Origin: an uncultured Paracoccaceae bacterium
GTDB taxonomy: Bacteria; Pseudomonadota; Alphaproteobacteria; Rhodobacterales; Rhodobacteraceae
Length of the DNA stretch: 64,000 nt
Direction: 5' to 3'
NCBI GenBank assembly: GCA_951812305.1
Contig: CATOSB010000010.1
Span: forward strand, 39,787 to 103,786
The first letter of the stretch is position 1; every line of letters begins with the position of its first letter. The notes below the pieces were generated by a model that worked only from the letters and a program-made list of their open reading frames with translations, was not told the DNA's origin and made no database searches. Both the position numbers and the translations under genes were made by a program. This document shows positions 51,102-58,072 of the stretch, in pieces.

Positions 51102-51521
51102 ATGACAGGCCCGAGCCTCGAAATCATCCAATGGCCCGCCGAATTTGACTATCTTCTGCCAAGCCTGTGCAAAACGGAGCACCAGATCATAAAAGAGACG
51201 CCCTTTGAGGATGGCCATGTGCGCCACACACGCCAGCCGGCGCAGCCGATGTTTCGGGGACGGGTTTCGGTTACGGCCCAACAGCGCGACCGGCTTCAGG
51301 ACTTTTTCCTGAATCACGCTCGATGCTTTTTTGTGATGATCTGGCCGGAGACCGGAACACCTGCCTATGCCCGGATTGGCCCGCCGCCATCCGTCTGCAG
51401 CCAAACCATGACCAAGACCGGCGACGTGCAAACCGAGACCTGCGATCTGGAAGTCGTACTCATGGATGTCACGGCGAATGTCGAAGAGGCGATTTCGCAA
51501 GGTACTATACCCCCTCCCTGA
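51102..51521 (+). CDS. Antisense-oriented phage gene 3, 139 aa
   Basis: Start ATG at 51102 behind GGAGAAAGA. The product (EIIQWPAEFDYLLPSLCKTEHQIIKETPFEDGHVRHTRQPAQPMFRGRVSVTAQQRDRLQDFFLNHARCFFVMIWPETG) has the look of a small compact domain, lower in GC than its surroundings. It lies within the early region but on the opposite strand, overlapping the convergent gene by 17 nt. No family was recognised. Confidence 0.6.
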   Translation: MTGPSLEIIQWPAEFDYLLPSLCKTEHQIIKETPFEDGHVRHTRQPAQPMFRGRVSVTAQQRDRLQDFFLNHARCFFVMIWPETGTPAYARIGPPPSVCSQTMTKTGDVQTETCDLEVVLMDVTANVEEAISQGTIPPP

Positions 51522-51717
51522 ACTCGACTGTCAGTCCGAGCATGCCTGGAAAGCGCTCTTTCATGACGGCACACCACTCGGTCGCGATGCACGCACCCGG
51601 ATCGGGATCCCATTCGGGCGGCATGGCGGTCCAGCCGACGCCCGGGAAAAAGCGAGCCGTGCTGCCGTCGGCAAAACTGATGAACTGGTCGATCCGCTGC
51701 GGGGTGTTGAATCTCAT
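51505..51717 (-). CDS. Phage early hypothetical protein, 70 aa
   Basis: ATG at 51717 overlaps the previous stop (ATGA). The sequence is MRFNTPQRIDQFISFADGSTARFFPGVGWTAMPPEWDPDPGACIATEWCAVMKERFPGMLGLTVEFREGV, a compact soluble protein. No function is evident. Confidence 0.55.
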   Translation of the reverse strand: MRFNTPQRIDQFISFADGSTARFFPGVGWTAMPPEWDPDPGACIATEWCAVMKERFPGMLGLTVEFREGV

Positions 51718-51941
51718 GTCACCCCCTCCGCGCCCGCGTCGTGACCTCTGCCGTCGCCCTCCCGGACCGGCACCAGCGCGGCCACCCGGCCGGCGAGGCG
51801 GTCCCGGCAGACCGGGCACAATTCGGTCATGCGGGCGCAGGCCACCGCGTCGGCGTCCATGACCCCGTCATCGACCCGGATCAGCGCCAGTTCGTAAATC
51901 CCGGCAGGCCCCGCGCCGCATCTGTCGCAACGCCCGCTCAT
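51714..51941 (-). CDS. Phage small zinc-ribbon-like protein, 75 aa
   Basis: ATG at 51941 overlaps the upstream stop. Two CxxC pairs (RCDRCGAGPAG and ELCPVCRDRLAG) suggest a zinc-binding fold, with a helical middle containing IRVDDGVMDADAVACARM. It is coupled to both neighbours. Possibly paralogous to the 107-aa gene at 50715. Confidence 0.6.
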   Translation of the reverse strand: MSGRCDRCGAGPAGIYELALIRVDDGVMDADAVACARMTELCPVCRDRLAGRVAALVPVREGDGRGHDAGAEGVT

Positions 51942-52210
51942 GGGGTGGCCTCCCGCTCGGCGAGATGCGCTGCGGCCTCCGCCCCGGCGCGTGTGGGATG
52001 ATCCGAAACCCACTCGGACCTCCCGTCGGCCTGAACCCGGTAAAGCCCGAACCGCTCCGCGTCCGCCTCGCCGCAGAGCACCCAGCCGCCCTGCGGGTGG
52101 CCCAGGTCGCGGCAGACCGGATCGACGCTGAAATACGTGGCCCCGTCCGCATCGCAGTCCCGCTGCGCAAGCGGCAGATCGGCCGGGGTCCGGGGAGGCA
52201 CGGTCTTCAT
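51938..52210 (-). CDS. Phage early hypothetical protein, 90 aa
   Basis: ATG at 52210 overlaps the stop of the Ner-like gene. A beta-rich small protein (ATYFSVDPVCRDLGHPQGGWVLCGEADAERFGLYRVQADGRSEWVSDHPTRAGAEAAAHLAERE). No motif was recognised. Second gene of the early operon. Confidence 0.55.
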   Translation of the reverse strand: MKTVPPRTPADLPLAQRDCDADGATYFSVDPVCRDLGHPQGGWVLCGEADAERFGLYRVQADGRSEWVSDHPTRAGAEAAAHLAEREATP

Positions 52211-52491
52211 GCAGCATCCTCCGGGGAGGCCTCGGCCAATGCCAGTGCCGCAGGCGACCCCGGTGTCGGCGCAGGGCGCGGAATGTCGGAGGGCCAGGGG
52301 AGGTCGGTGGGCCAGTGGTCGGAGAGTTTTTGGGCGACGCGAGCCGCGCGGCGGGTGGTGACGTCGCAGCCGCGCTCAAGACGGTCACAGAAGTCACCTG
52401 AACCCGCCATGTACGTTGACGCAGTGCGGTGGGTGAGACCGAGCGCCTCGGCATAAATTCGGATCAATCGAGTGATACATTCGCCATTCAT
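52207..52491 (-). CDS. Ner/Cro-like helix-turn-helix early regulator, 94 aa
   Basis: ATG at 52491 lies within the leftmost operator. The N-terminal half (MNGECITRLIRIYAEALGLTHRTASTYMAGSGDFCDRLERGCDVTTRRAARVAQKLSDHW) is helix-turn-helix-like, followed by a Pro-rich tail. It is first in the leftward early operon and divergent from the repressor across 88 bp, the place of Ner in Mu, which turns down early and repressor transcription. Confidence 0.6.
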   Translation of the reverse strand: MNGECITRLIRIYAEALGLTHRTASTYMAGSGDFCDRLERGCDVTTRRAARVAQKLSDHWPTDLPWPSDIPRPAPTPGSPAALALAEASPEDAA

Positions 52492-52550
52492 GGCAATTAC
52501 TTTGCCAATTTTGGCGAAAACTGTCAAATACAATTTGCCACGCTTGGCGA
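52481..52550. promoter_or_regulatory. Triple operator between the repressor and early operon
   Basis: Three copies of TTGCCA-N4-TGGCGA: at 52481-52496 (inverted), 52502-52517 and 52535-52550. Centres are 21 and 33 bp apart, close to two and three helical turns. The first overlaps the start of the Ner-like gene. They are the likely binding sites of the repressor and/or the Ner-like protein. A further perfect-arm palindrome TCGCTATCTCTAGCGA (52563-52578) sits right before the repressor start. Confidence 0.75.
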
Positions 52551-52579
52551 GAAGCGGCGTCTTCGCTATCTCTAGCGAG

Positions 52580-53551
52580 ATGGACGCTGCTGAAATTCAT
52601 ACGGTTGTGCGCAAAGCACTTGCAGATCAAGGTACAAATCCTTGGAGGCTGGCTGTGGATGCGGGGCTGCCAGGAAATGCGGTGCGCCATTTACTTGATG
52701 GTCACGAGCCCAAATCGGGACGCCTCGCCGAGATCTGCCGTGCCCTCGGCTTGGAATTCTACATCGGACCGCCACGTGACGGCGCTGCTGCCGAATCACC
52801 CGGGGAGCCACCGCCCGCCGCGCACCCGCCCGAGCATGACCGGCCCCCGGAGCCTTCCAGTATCGCGCCACTGGAGCGCATCCCGAAACCTGTCACCGAC
52901 ATGCTGGCCCTGCCCGAGGGGGCGAGCGCCGACGCGGTTGTGGCGGCGATCCAGACGCGGCTAACGGGCCGGGGCACAGCCCATGCCAGTCCCGTCGCTG
53001 CGCTGGACAAGCGCAGCATGGGGCAGTTGCTCGACAGCAAGCTCAAGTCAGAGACCCGTGCGCTGGAAGCCAAGCTGGCAAAAAAGCTGGACGCGCTTGC
53101 CGAGCGCCTGCAGTCCCCGGCCGAGGCATCGGGCATCCATAGGCTCTTCATGCGGATTGCGCGTGACGTGCATGCAGCGGGCGGAATTGGCGAGGAAATA
53201 CTTCAGGAGGCGACAGGCACGGTCATGATCGCCGCCGACGATCTGCCTCCGAACCTGGACTTTGAGCGTACCGTCGCGATCCGCGCTTTGGGGTGCTCGA
53301 TGGAGCCGACCATCCGCACCGACGATATACTGGTCCTTAACCTCGACGAAACCGAGCCACGGGAGGGCGCGATTTTCGTGGTCAGGACCGACACGGGCCT
53401 TGTCGTAAAACGGCTGCAACAGGATGGCGACGCCTGGACCATGGTCAGCGACGCTGGCGACCGGGACCCGCGCCCGGTCGCGGAGGGCGACCGCATTGTC
53501 GGTCGGGTCGTCTGGTTCGGACCGGAGGGTGCGATTGTGGTTGGGGGGTGA
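52580..53551 (+). CDS. Phage repressor with LexA/S24 peptidase domain
   Basis: The ATG at 52580 (MDAAEIHTVVRKALADQGTNPWRLAVDAGL) is chosen because upstream codons run through the operators. The 323-residue protein has an N-terminal HTH (WRLAVDAGLPGNAVRHLLDGHEPKSGRLAEICRALGL), a Pro-rich hinge, a helical coiled part (LKSETRALEAKLAKKLDALAERLQ) and a C-terminal S24 domain. That domain has GCSMEPTIRTDDILVLNLDE (catalytic Ser) and AIFVVRTDTGLVVKRLQQDGD (catalytic Lys). It keeps the prophage silent and could be cleaved during the SOS response. No ribosome site is visible at 52580, so the mRNA may be nearly leaderless. Confidence 0.88.
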   Translation: MDAAEIHTVVRKALADQGTNPWRLAVDAGLPGNAVRHLLDGHEPKSGRLAEICRALGLEFYIGPPRDGAAAESPGEPPPAAHPPEHDRPPEPSSIAPLERIPKPVTDMLALPEGASADAVVAAIQTRLTGRGTAHASPVAALDKRSMGQLLDSKLKSETRALEAKLAKKLDALAERLQSPAEASGIHRLFMRIARDVHAAGGIGEEILQEATGTVMIAADDLPPNLDFERTVAIRALGCSMEPTIRTDDILVLNLDETEPREGAIFVVRTDTGLVVKRLQQDGDAWTMVSDAGDRDPRPVAEGDRIVGRVVWFGPEGAIVVGG

Positions 53552-53616
53552 ATCTGGTTGTCAAAAAACACCAAGTATCCCATATTTGGAACATAGCAAG
53601 AGATGGGGACTTCCAA

Positions 53617-53811
53617 ATGAGCGAGACAGTAAAGCTGAACCCAGGTGCCTTCAATCGCGGTGTTGACGATACGCTAACTCTTCGTCCGCTGCGTAAGATT
53701 GCGCATAACTTGCTTACGCGGAGTGGTGCATGCTCCAAAAAGCCCAGCCCAAAGGGCAGGAACGCGGCTGAATCGATTGTAGATCAAAATGGCCATAAAA
53801 AAGTCGGATGA
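53617..53811 (+). CDS. Small hypothetical protein downstream of the repressor, 64 aa
   Basis: The frame from ATG 53617 (MSETVKLNPGAFNRGVDDTLTLRPLRKIAHNLLTRSGACSKKPSPKGRNAAESIVDQ) is lower in GC than phage genes nearby. GGGGA precedes the start. It may be co-transcribed with the repressor and so expressed in lysogens. The function is unknown; it could be a chance frame. Confidence 0.4.
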   Translation: MSETVKLNPGAFNRGVDDTLTLRPLRKIAHNLLTRSGACSKKPSPKGRNAAESIVDQNGHKKVG

Positions 53812-53914
53812 CGAGCCGGGAACAAGAAACGACCCAAGCGTCAATATTGAGAATTTTCACTACACTGGAAACGATTTAACCGAACTTCGAAAGCTAGCGG
53901 AAACCAGCCCCTGA
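53789..53914 (+). CDS. Very small ORF, 41 aa
   Basis: It overlaps the end of the previous frame by 23 nt and the convergent methylase gene by 21 nt. The product (MAIKKSDDEPGTRNDPSVNI, then ENFHYTGNDLTELRKLAETSP) looks like protein, AT-richer than its surroundings. No ribosome site stands out. Confidence 0.35.
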   Translation: MAIKKSDDEPGTRNDPSVNIENFHYTGNDLTELRKLAETSP

Positions 53915-54742
53915 GATCAGCAACTCGCCGACCCGGCGGGTTGTTTTCGCATTGACCGAATAGCGCGTCTGGACCTCTTCGATGGTCGCCCATGCGAACA
54001 TCTCGCGGATTTCGGGTCGGTCGTTGATCGACAGGATGAACCGGCCCTTCAGCCCCTTGAGCATCTCCGCCAGCCGGGCGAAGTCGCCCCGGTCGAACAC
54101 GTCCTGTCCGTAGTCGGCCTCGTGGCCCATATAGGGCGGGTCGATATAGAAGAGCGTGAAGGCCCGGTCATAGCGCGGGATGAAGGTGGCCCAGTCGAGG
54201 CATTCGATATGGACGCCCTGCAAGCGGTCATGGGCGCTGCGAATCAGTGCGCCCATACGGCCGGCGGAGAGGCGCGCAGGATGATGGACCGATGACCCCA
54301 TCTGGCCCGGCGTGGCGAGATGGGCGGGTTTTCCGCCGAAACTCATGCGCTGGAGTGAAGCCCAGCGGGCGGCACGGCGGATATCTGTGAGCGTCTCCGG
54401 CGGGGTTGCGAGCAGTCGGGCGAACTCGGCGCGCGCGGCCAGACAGAGGTCGAACTCGGCGGCCAGCGCGTCCGCGTGATGGCGCAGGACGCGGAAGAGA
54501 TCGACGATCTCGCCATTGATATCGTTGAGGATTTCGGACTTCGGGCGAGAGGCGCGCCGCAGGAACACCCCGCCCATGCCGGCAAACGGCTCGGCGTAGC
54601 AGGTATGCGGGATCGCCCCGATGCGCGCGGCGATGGTCTTTGCGAGATATTTCTTGCCGCCGAACCAGGGCGCGAGCGGCTCGGCGGGCGGGGCCGGCGT
54701 GAGCGCGCCGGGCTCTGCCGGGATGTCATCGGGCATGGACAA
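53894..54742 (-). CDS. Dam-type DNA adenine methylase
   Basis: A 282-residue D12-class N6-adenine methyltransferase. N-terminal APWFGGKKYLAKTIAARIGAIPHTCYAEPFAGMGGVFLRR (SAM motif), then EILNDINGEIVDLFRVL, and catalytic FYIDPPYMGHEADYG. The best start is the TTG at 54742, with GGGAGG eight bases upstream; ATG at 54736 is the alternative. The ribosome site is inside a predicted stem (see leader feature). It likely protects phage DNA or modulates expression late in infection. Confidence 0.9.
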   Translation of the reverse strand: MSMPDDIPAEPGALTPAPPAEPLAPWFGGKKYLAKTIAARIGAIPHTCYAEPFAGMGGVFLRRASRPKSEILNDINGEIVDLFRVLRHHADALAAEFDLCLAARAEFARLLATPPETLTDIRRAARWASLQRMSFGGKPAHLATPGQMGSSVHHPARLSAGRMGALIRSAHDRLQGVHIECLDWATFIPRYDRAFTLFYIDPPYMGHEADYGQDVFDRGDFARLAEMLKGLKGRFILSINDRPEIREMFAWATIEEVQTRYSVNAKTTRRVGELLISGAGFR

Positions 54743-54750
54743 GGGGGCTG

Positions 54751-54824
54751 CCTCCCACGATCATGATCCTGCCGCAGCTGCGGTGGCGGGACGGCCAGGG
54801 CTGGCCGGTTCTGGTCGTGGGAGG
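54751..54824 (-). promoter_or_regulatory. Structured leader that hides the methylase ribosome site
   Basis: On the transcript, CCTCCCACGA (complement of 54815-54824) pairs perfectly with TCGTGGGAGG (complement of 54751-54760), which contains the GGGAGG ribosome site. Inside are a 7-bp hairpin (CGGCCAG/CTGGCCG, 54792-54807) and the 12-bp palindrome CCGCAGCTGCGG (54772-54783), giving a three-way, cloverleaf-like fold. Confidence 0.55.
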
Positions 54825-54902
54825 ATCATCTCCCGGTTCGGGGTGTTCTAACCACCCCGGCCCCCGTCCTGGCCATCATTGGCGCGGTGGCGGCGTTGCG
54901 GC

Positions 54903-54947
54903 GGCATAACATGCCGCAAGGGGTTCGGGCAGCGGACCATGGTCCGC
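54903..54947 (-). promoter_or_regulatory. Predicted late promoter P2 upstream of the methylase
   Basis: Palindrome GCGGACCATGGTCCGC at 54932-54947; 23 bp to the left is TATGCC (54903-54908) as -10. The start of transcription would fall near 54896, leaving a 154-nt leader that contains the fold described above. A 7-bp hairpin GCGGCAT-AAC-ATGCCGC (54901-54917) overlaps the -10. Confidence 0.55.
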
Positions 54948-55002
54948 CGGTGTACCGGAATGGGAGGAATGAACGGATGACCTGCTTCGCGCCTGGCCCG
55001 CT

Positions 55003-56094
55003 TCAATAAACCGCGATTTTATGTGCGGGCAGGAGTTCTTTGAGTACGAAGTGCCGATGCCAGCTCGCAGCCTGTTGGAATCGGTAAGCATTGCTATCAA
55101 TCGCTTTTTCAGAGGACTCAAGGGACGGAAATCGCGTTATTTGATCGGCCCAATCCGCTTCGTTATACTGAATTTTTGCCTCATCCGGCTTGAACCCGAC
55201 ATTTTTGTTTTCTTTGATCATTTTGAGCCACATTGAGCTTCGATCTTCCTTCGCGCCCTCGAAGCAAACAACCGCCATGACCTCGTCTTTGATGGAGTTG
55301 AATGTGACTGGATTTGTCGATGCGTATCGCTTTTTTGCGAATGACATAAAGTACCCATGTGTACGCTCGCAGGCATCCATGTAGTCCTTGGGGTTGTCTC
55401 TGTCTGCAAAGCGCCCGTTTTCTGGCCTCGGCTTCTCGAATTCAACCCCCCAATGGAGAAATGGCCGATCAGGGAATGTCGCAACGCCCCCATGGCCGAG
55501 CGCCGCACTCACCGTTTCAGAGAACCAGCTGGCAACCTTGAACGGTGCGTATCTTGTCATGAAAGATTGCTTTTTACCAATGATATAGCGTTCCATTTCG
55601 GCGTTCTCTACATCAATTGGCACACAGGTATCGCCCTTGACGAGATTGAATTCCGAACCAATTCCGGAAAATCCGTAATGCGCAAAAGTATCCATGTACA
55701 CGTGCGCTGACAGCCCGAGAAGTTCCAGCCCAAAACGGGAATCGACGGCCTTGGCGACGTGATGGTCCATCATTTCGTTTGCGGTGTCGCTGTCCTTGAC
55801 GCACAGAAGTCTTTCTTCCAGCGCGGTTCCCTTTCCGCCCGGCAAAAAGTGAAACGGCACCCAAACGCGCCGCTGCTCATCTGGATCAATTTTCGAGTTT
55901 GCAACCGCTTGCCCAAGCGTGTGCACGGTCGCCGTTCCAACCAGCCGACCACCATCGCCATGCACTTCCGTATCTGTTTGTGTTGAGTCATCGACAAATT
56001 GGGCCGCATAGGCGACGATTTGGGCGTCTCGGGCCGGAATACCCGCGGCCCGGGCCATGACATAGGTTCCGTAGTAGTGCATGTCTGCCTGCAT
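55003..56094 (-). CDS. DUF6765-like protein (phospholipase C/P1 nuclease-fold-like), probable moron
   Basis: A 363-residue protein, clearly lower in GC than the phage around it. It begins MQADMHYYGTYVMARAAGIPARDAQIVAYAAQFVDDSTQTD, then PFHFLPGG, MMDHHVAKAVDSRFGLELLGLSAHVYMDTFAHYGFSGIG. The spaced His and Asp residues in helices (MHYY, QFVDD, MMDHH, SAHVYMDTFAHYGFSG) recall zinc-dependent phospholipase C/S1-P1 nuclease folds and the DUF6765 family. No signal peptide is present, so it would act in the cytoplasm. It has its own promoter, which suggests expression in the lysogen and a role such as defence or lysogenic conversion. The function is not known. Confidence 0.6.
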   Translation of the reverse strand: MQADMHYYGTYVMARAAGIPARDAQIVAYAAQFVDDSTQTDTEVHGDGGRLVGTATVHTLGQAVANSKIDPDEQRRVWVPFHFLPGGKGTALEERLLCVKDSDTANEMMDHHVAKAVDSRFGLELLGLSAHVYMDTFAHYGFSGIGSEFNLVKGDTCVPIDVENAEMERYIIGKKQSFMTRYAPFKVASWFSETVSAALGHGGVATFPDRPFLHWGVEFEKPRPENGRFADRDNPKDYMDACERTHGYFMSFAKKRYASTNPVTFNSIKDEVMAVVCFEGAKEDRSSMWLKMIKENKNVGFKPDEAKIQYNEADWADQITRFPSLESSEKAIDSNAYRFQQAASWHRHFVLKELLPAHKIAVY

Positions 56095-56128
56095 TTTGCA
56101 TTCCCCTGATTATCGAGCACGCTCCTGG

Positions 56129-56158
56129 AGTATACTTGACGCCGCCCTCGTTATGCAA
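56129..56158 (-). promoter_or_regulatory. Sigma-70-type promoter of the DUF6765-like gene
   Basis: On the minus strand TTGCAT (complement of 56153-56158), an 18-bp spacer, and TATACT (complement of 56129-56134), about 35-40 nt before the start at 56094. AGGGG provides the ribosome site. Unlike the phage late promoters it has both hexamers and no palindrome. Confidence 0.6.
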
Positions 56159-56209
56159 ATGATCGGTGGCGGTCGCCTACGCCTTTTCAGGTTCTGTTGA
56201 GCCGTCTTC

Positions 56210-56335
56210 CTAATTCACGATTTTGCGTCGATCATCCGGCGTGGCGACCAGGACTTCCAGCCGCTCCGAGAGCCTGTCGATGGCCTGGATCAGAGTGTCG
56301 ATCTTTCCCTTGGCGTGTTGGCGTTTTTTGCACAT
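56210..56335 (-). CDS. Small coiled-coil protein after late promoter P3, 41 aa
   Basis: ATG at 56335 has GGAGA upstream (ATG at 56347 is an alternative). The product (MCKKRQHAKGKIDTLIQAID, then RLSERLEVLVATPDDRRKIVN) is one charged amphipathic helix. It lies about 33 nt after the predicted start of transcription at P3, which supports it being real despite its size. The function is unknown. Confidence 0.5.
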   Translation of the reverse strand: MCKKRQHAKGKIDTLIQAIDRLSERLEVLVATPDDRRKIVN

Positions 56336-56374
56336 GTCGGTCTCCATGGGGTGTCGGGGTTGTGGGTGGCAGCG

Positions 56375-56419
56375 ATCCCACCACATTCGGACCCTGGTTT
56401 GTAGCGGACCATGGTCCGC
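56375..56419 (-). promoter_or_regulatory. Predicted late promoter P3
   Basis: Palindrome GCGGACCATGGTCCGC at 56404-56419 and, 23 bp to the left, TGGGAT (56375-56380). The predicted start is near 56368. The 18-bp palindrome AGCGGACCATGGTCCGCT is perfect here, as at P4. Confidence 0.6.
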
Positions 56420-56434
56420 TGCGCGCCTCCGCGA

Positions 56435-56662
56435 TCACGGCACCAGATGCCCATGCCCGGGACAGGCGGCGGCGAAGTCGGCATAGGCTTCGGCGATCTC
56501 GCGCTGCGTCTCACTGGTATCGCTCCGGGACCGCGTCGGCAGGCTTGTCCCCCAGACGCGGCAGAGGGTGGCCTCAGTCGCGCCACCCGGCGCCCTCGTA
56601 TTTGCGCAGCCGCTCAGGATCAGCGCGGCTGCGAGCAACGTCATCTTCGATGTCTTCCGCAT
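56435..56662 (-). CDS. Rz1-like outer-membrane lipoprotein spanin
   Basis: A 75-residue protein with a lipoprotein signal (SKMTLLAAALILSGC; Cys at about residue 19) and a short periplasmic tail (ETQREIAEAYADFAAACPG). Its start is nested out of frame inside the preceding membrane-anchored gene, the classic Rz/Rz1 layout. With the inner-membrane partner it would fuse the two membranes at the last step of lysis. Confidence 0.75.
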   Translation of the reverse strand: MRKTSKMTLLAAALILSGCANTRAPGGATEATLCRVWGTSLPTRSRSDTSETQREIAEAYADFAAACPGHGHLVP

Positions 56663-56807
56663 GTTCGTGGTCCTTCAGTTGTGCGTCGCGTCTCTCGTCC
56701 CGGCGGGCGTCCCTGCGGATCATGGCCATGACCACGGCACCAAGGGCGGCGAGGCCCGCATAGAGCGCGGCTTTGGAGGGGATCAGGCGGGCGAGGACGG
56801 CGAACAT
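56574..56807 (-). CDS. Rz-like inner-membrane spanin, 77 aa
   Basis: Of the open frame here, ATG at 56807 (overlapping the upstream stop as TGATG) gives MFAVLARLIPSKAALYAGLAALGAVVMAMIRRDARRDERRDAQLKDHEHAEDIEDDVARSRADPERLRKY: one membrane helix then a charged helical periplasmic part. It is shorter than lambda Rz but has the same layout and contains the nested lipoprotein gene. Confidence 0.7.
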   Translation of the reverse strand: MFAVLARLIPSKAALYAGLAALGAVVMAMIRRDARRDERRDAQLKDHEHAEDIEDDVARSRADPERLRKYEGAGWRD

Positions 56808-57070
56808 CAGGTGCCTGTGGTGGCGGCCTTGACGGCCCACATGGCGGCTTCCTCGACGGCGGTGATCGCCAGCGAGGCGTGGCGCGCGGCGGCGGGATTG
56901 TCCTGCCGGGTCGCTTCGCATTCGCTGATCAGCGCTGCGGCGAGCATCTTGATCCGGTCCACCTGGACGCTTTCGGATGGATTGAACCCCTGGCGCACGA
57001 GATCGCGGGCGCTCTCCGAGACCGCTGTTTGCGTTCCATTGTTCAGGGCGGAGTGGGTCGTGACGTGCAT
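56807..57070 (-). CDS. Tad1/Acb2-like anti-defence protein, 87 aa
   Basis: The pattern VRQGFNPSESVQVDRIKMLAAALISECEATRQDNPAAARHASLAITAVEEAAMWAVKAATTG matches the small helical phage proteins now grouped as Acb2/Tad1. In that family, Tad1 sequesters gcADPR signals of Thoeris and several members also bind CBASS cyclic oligonucleotides. Length and the FNPS and AAMWAVKAAT segments are characteristic, by memory of the family. AAGGAC precedes the ATG. It is placed between amidase and spanin genes, in the late left-facing operon from P4. Confidence 0.65.
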   Translation of the reverse strand: MHVTTHSALNNGTQTAVSESARDLVRQGFNPSESVQVDRIKMLAAALISECEATRQDNPAAARHASLAITAVEEAAMWAVKAATTGT

Positions 57071-57097
57071 TTTGAGGTCCTTTCAGGGACTGGTGTA

Positions 57098-57394
57098 TCA
57101 GGTAGGTTCGCCGATCTTTGTCGCGGCGGCCTGCCAGTTCGTTCCGCTGGCGGCGACGCAGGCCACCCCGTCGGGGCGGATGATGATCGCGGTCCATGTG
57201 CCGGTCTCCGGGTTGGCCACGAGCACCATAAGCGCCCCTTTCGCGGTCAGGCCAAGGCTCTGGGAGGTCTCGCCATAGCGCGCCTCCAGCCGGGCTCTGA
57301 GGGTATCGGTATCAAAGCAGGCGGACCCGTTGGCGGTGGCGGAGGTAGCCTGCAGTGTTGCGGTCAGGGCGAGTGCGACGACGGCAGTTCGCAT
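57098..57394 (-). CDS. Secreted phage protein of the lysis cassette, 98 aa
   Basis: An N-terminal signal peptide (RTAVVALALTATLQATSATANG) is followed by about 75 residues (SACFDTDTLRARLEARYGETSQSLGLTAKGALMVLVANPETGTWTAIIIRPDGVACVAASGTNW) with two cysteines. It is predicted periplasmic. Proteins of this pattern accompany alphaproteobacterial phage and gene-transfer-agent lysis genes. The exact role is unknown. It follows the amidase gene directly. Confidence 0.65.
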   Translation of the reverse strand: MRTAVVALALTATLQATSATANGSACFDTDTLRARLEARYGETSQSLGLTAKGALMVLVANPETGTWTAIIIRPDGVACVAASGTNWQAAATKIGEPT

Positions 57395-57395
57395 A

Positions 57396-58037
57396 TCAGC
57401 GGTCTCCCCCGGCCCACTTCCTGAGCCGCTCGCGCATGATCCAGAGGGCGGCGAGGGCGATTGTTCCGGCGAGGGTCAGGGCAATTGCCTGCGCGGTGCC
57501 GTCGAGTGCGGCGAGTGCTGTTGCACCGGTGCCTGTGGCGGCGGCGATCTGGGTCGCTGAGGCCTGCAGCGTAGTGGATTGCACGGGGCTCGTGCGCACG
57601 GGCTTGCCCGCGCGCCACTCCGGCACACTGAAACAGGGACAGGCCTTCGCGGCATACTGGTTGTGGCCGGAGACCTTGAGGTCGCCGAACCGCGACCCTA
57701 GCCGCTCGATCAGCCCCCGCAGAGCCCTCTCCTGCTCGGGCGTGAAATGATCGCTGAACAAGTCGTTCTCCGAGCCGCCATGACCGCCGAACAGCGCAAT
57801 GCCGATGCTGCGCTTATTGTGTCCCTTGGCGTGTGCGCCAGCGCGCTCAAGCGGACGCCCCTCGCTCACCGCGCCGTCCCGATCAATCAGAAAGTGGTAG
57901 CCGATATCGGACCAGCCGCGATCCTCGACGTGCCATCGGCGGACCTCGGCGACTTTCTGGTTGGCGTTTCGGCTTTTCCACCAATCGGCCCGAGTGGCGG
58001 TGCAGTGGATGATGATCTCGTCGATCCGGCGGGACAT
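57396..58037 (-). CDS. N-acetylmuramoyl-L-alanine amidase endolysin with C-terminal membrane helix
   Basis: A 213-residue lysis enzyme. The zinc amidase (Amidase_2) domain is visible: IDEIIIHCTATRADWW (zinc His), YHFLIDRDGAVSEGRPLERAGAHAKGHNKRSIGIALFGG (His and catalytic region), and VSGHNQYAAKACPCF (third ligand). The C-terminal 60 residues hold a helix (AIALTLAGTIALAALWIM) that could anchor it. Such fused membrane helices are known in some alphaproteobacterial phage endolysins. First gene of the P4 leftward operon. Confidence 0.9.
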   Translation of the reverse strand: MSRRIDEIIIHCTATRADWWKSRNANQKVAEVRRWHVEDRGWSDIGYHFLIDRDGAVSEGRPLERAGAHAKGHNKRSIGIALFGGHGGSENDLFSDHFTPEQERALRGLIERLGSRFGDLKVSGHNQYAAKACPCFSVPEWRAGKPVRTSPVQSTTLQASATQIAAATGTGATALAALDGTAQAIALTLAGTIALAALWIMRERLRKWAGGDR

Positions 58038-58072
58038 GGGGCTTCCATAGAGGTTGCGGTGGGATCAGGCCC

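Noticed and set aside
51940..52456. Plus-strand ORFs opposite the early operon at 51.9-52.5 kb
   Set aside because: Unlike the three antisense mini-genes they have no shared leader or ribosome site, and they mirror well-coupled minus-strand genes.
52472..52579. Longer N-terminus for the repressor starting at 52472
   Set aside because: It would translate through all three operators and adds a sequence unlike any repressor start. ATG 52580 begins the helix-turn-helix domain directly.
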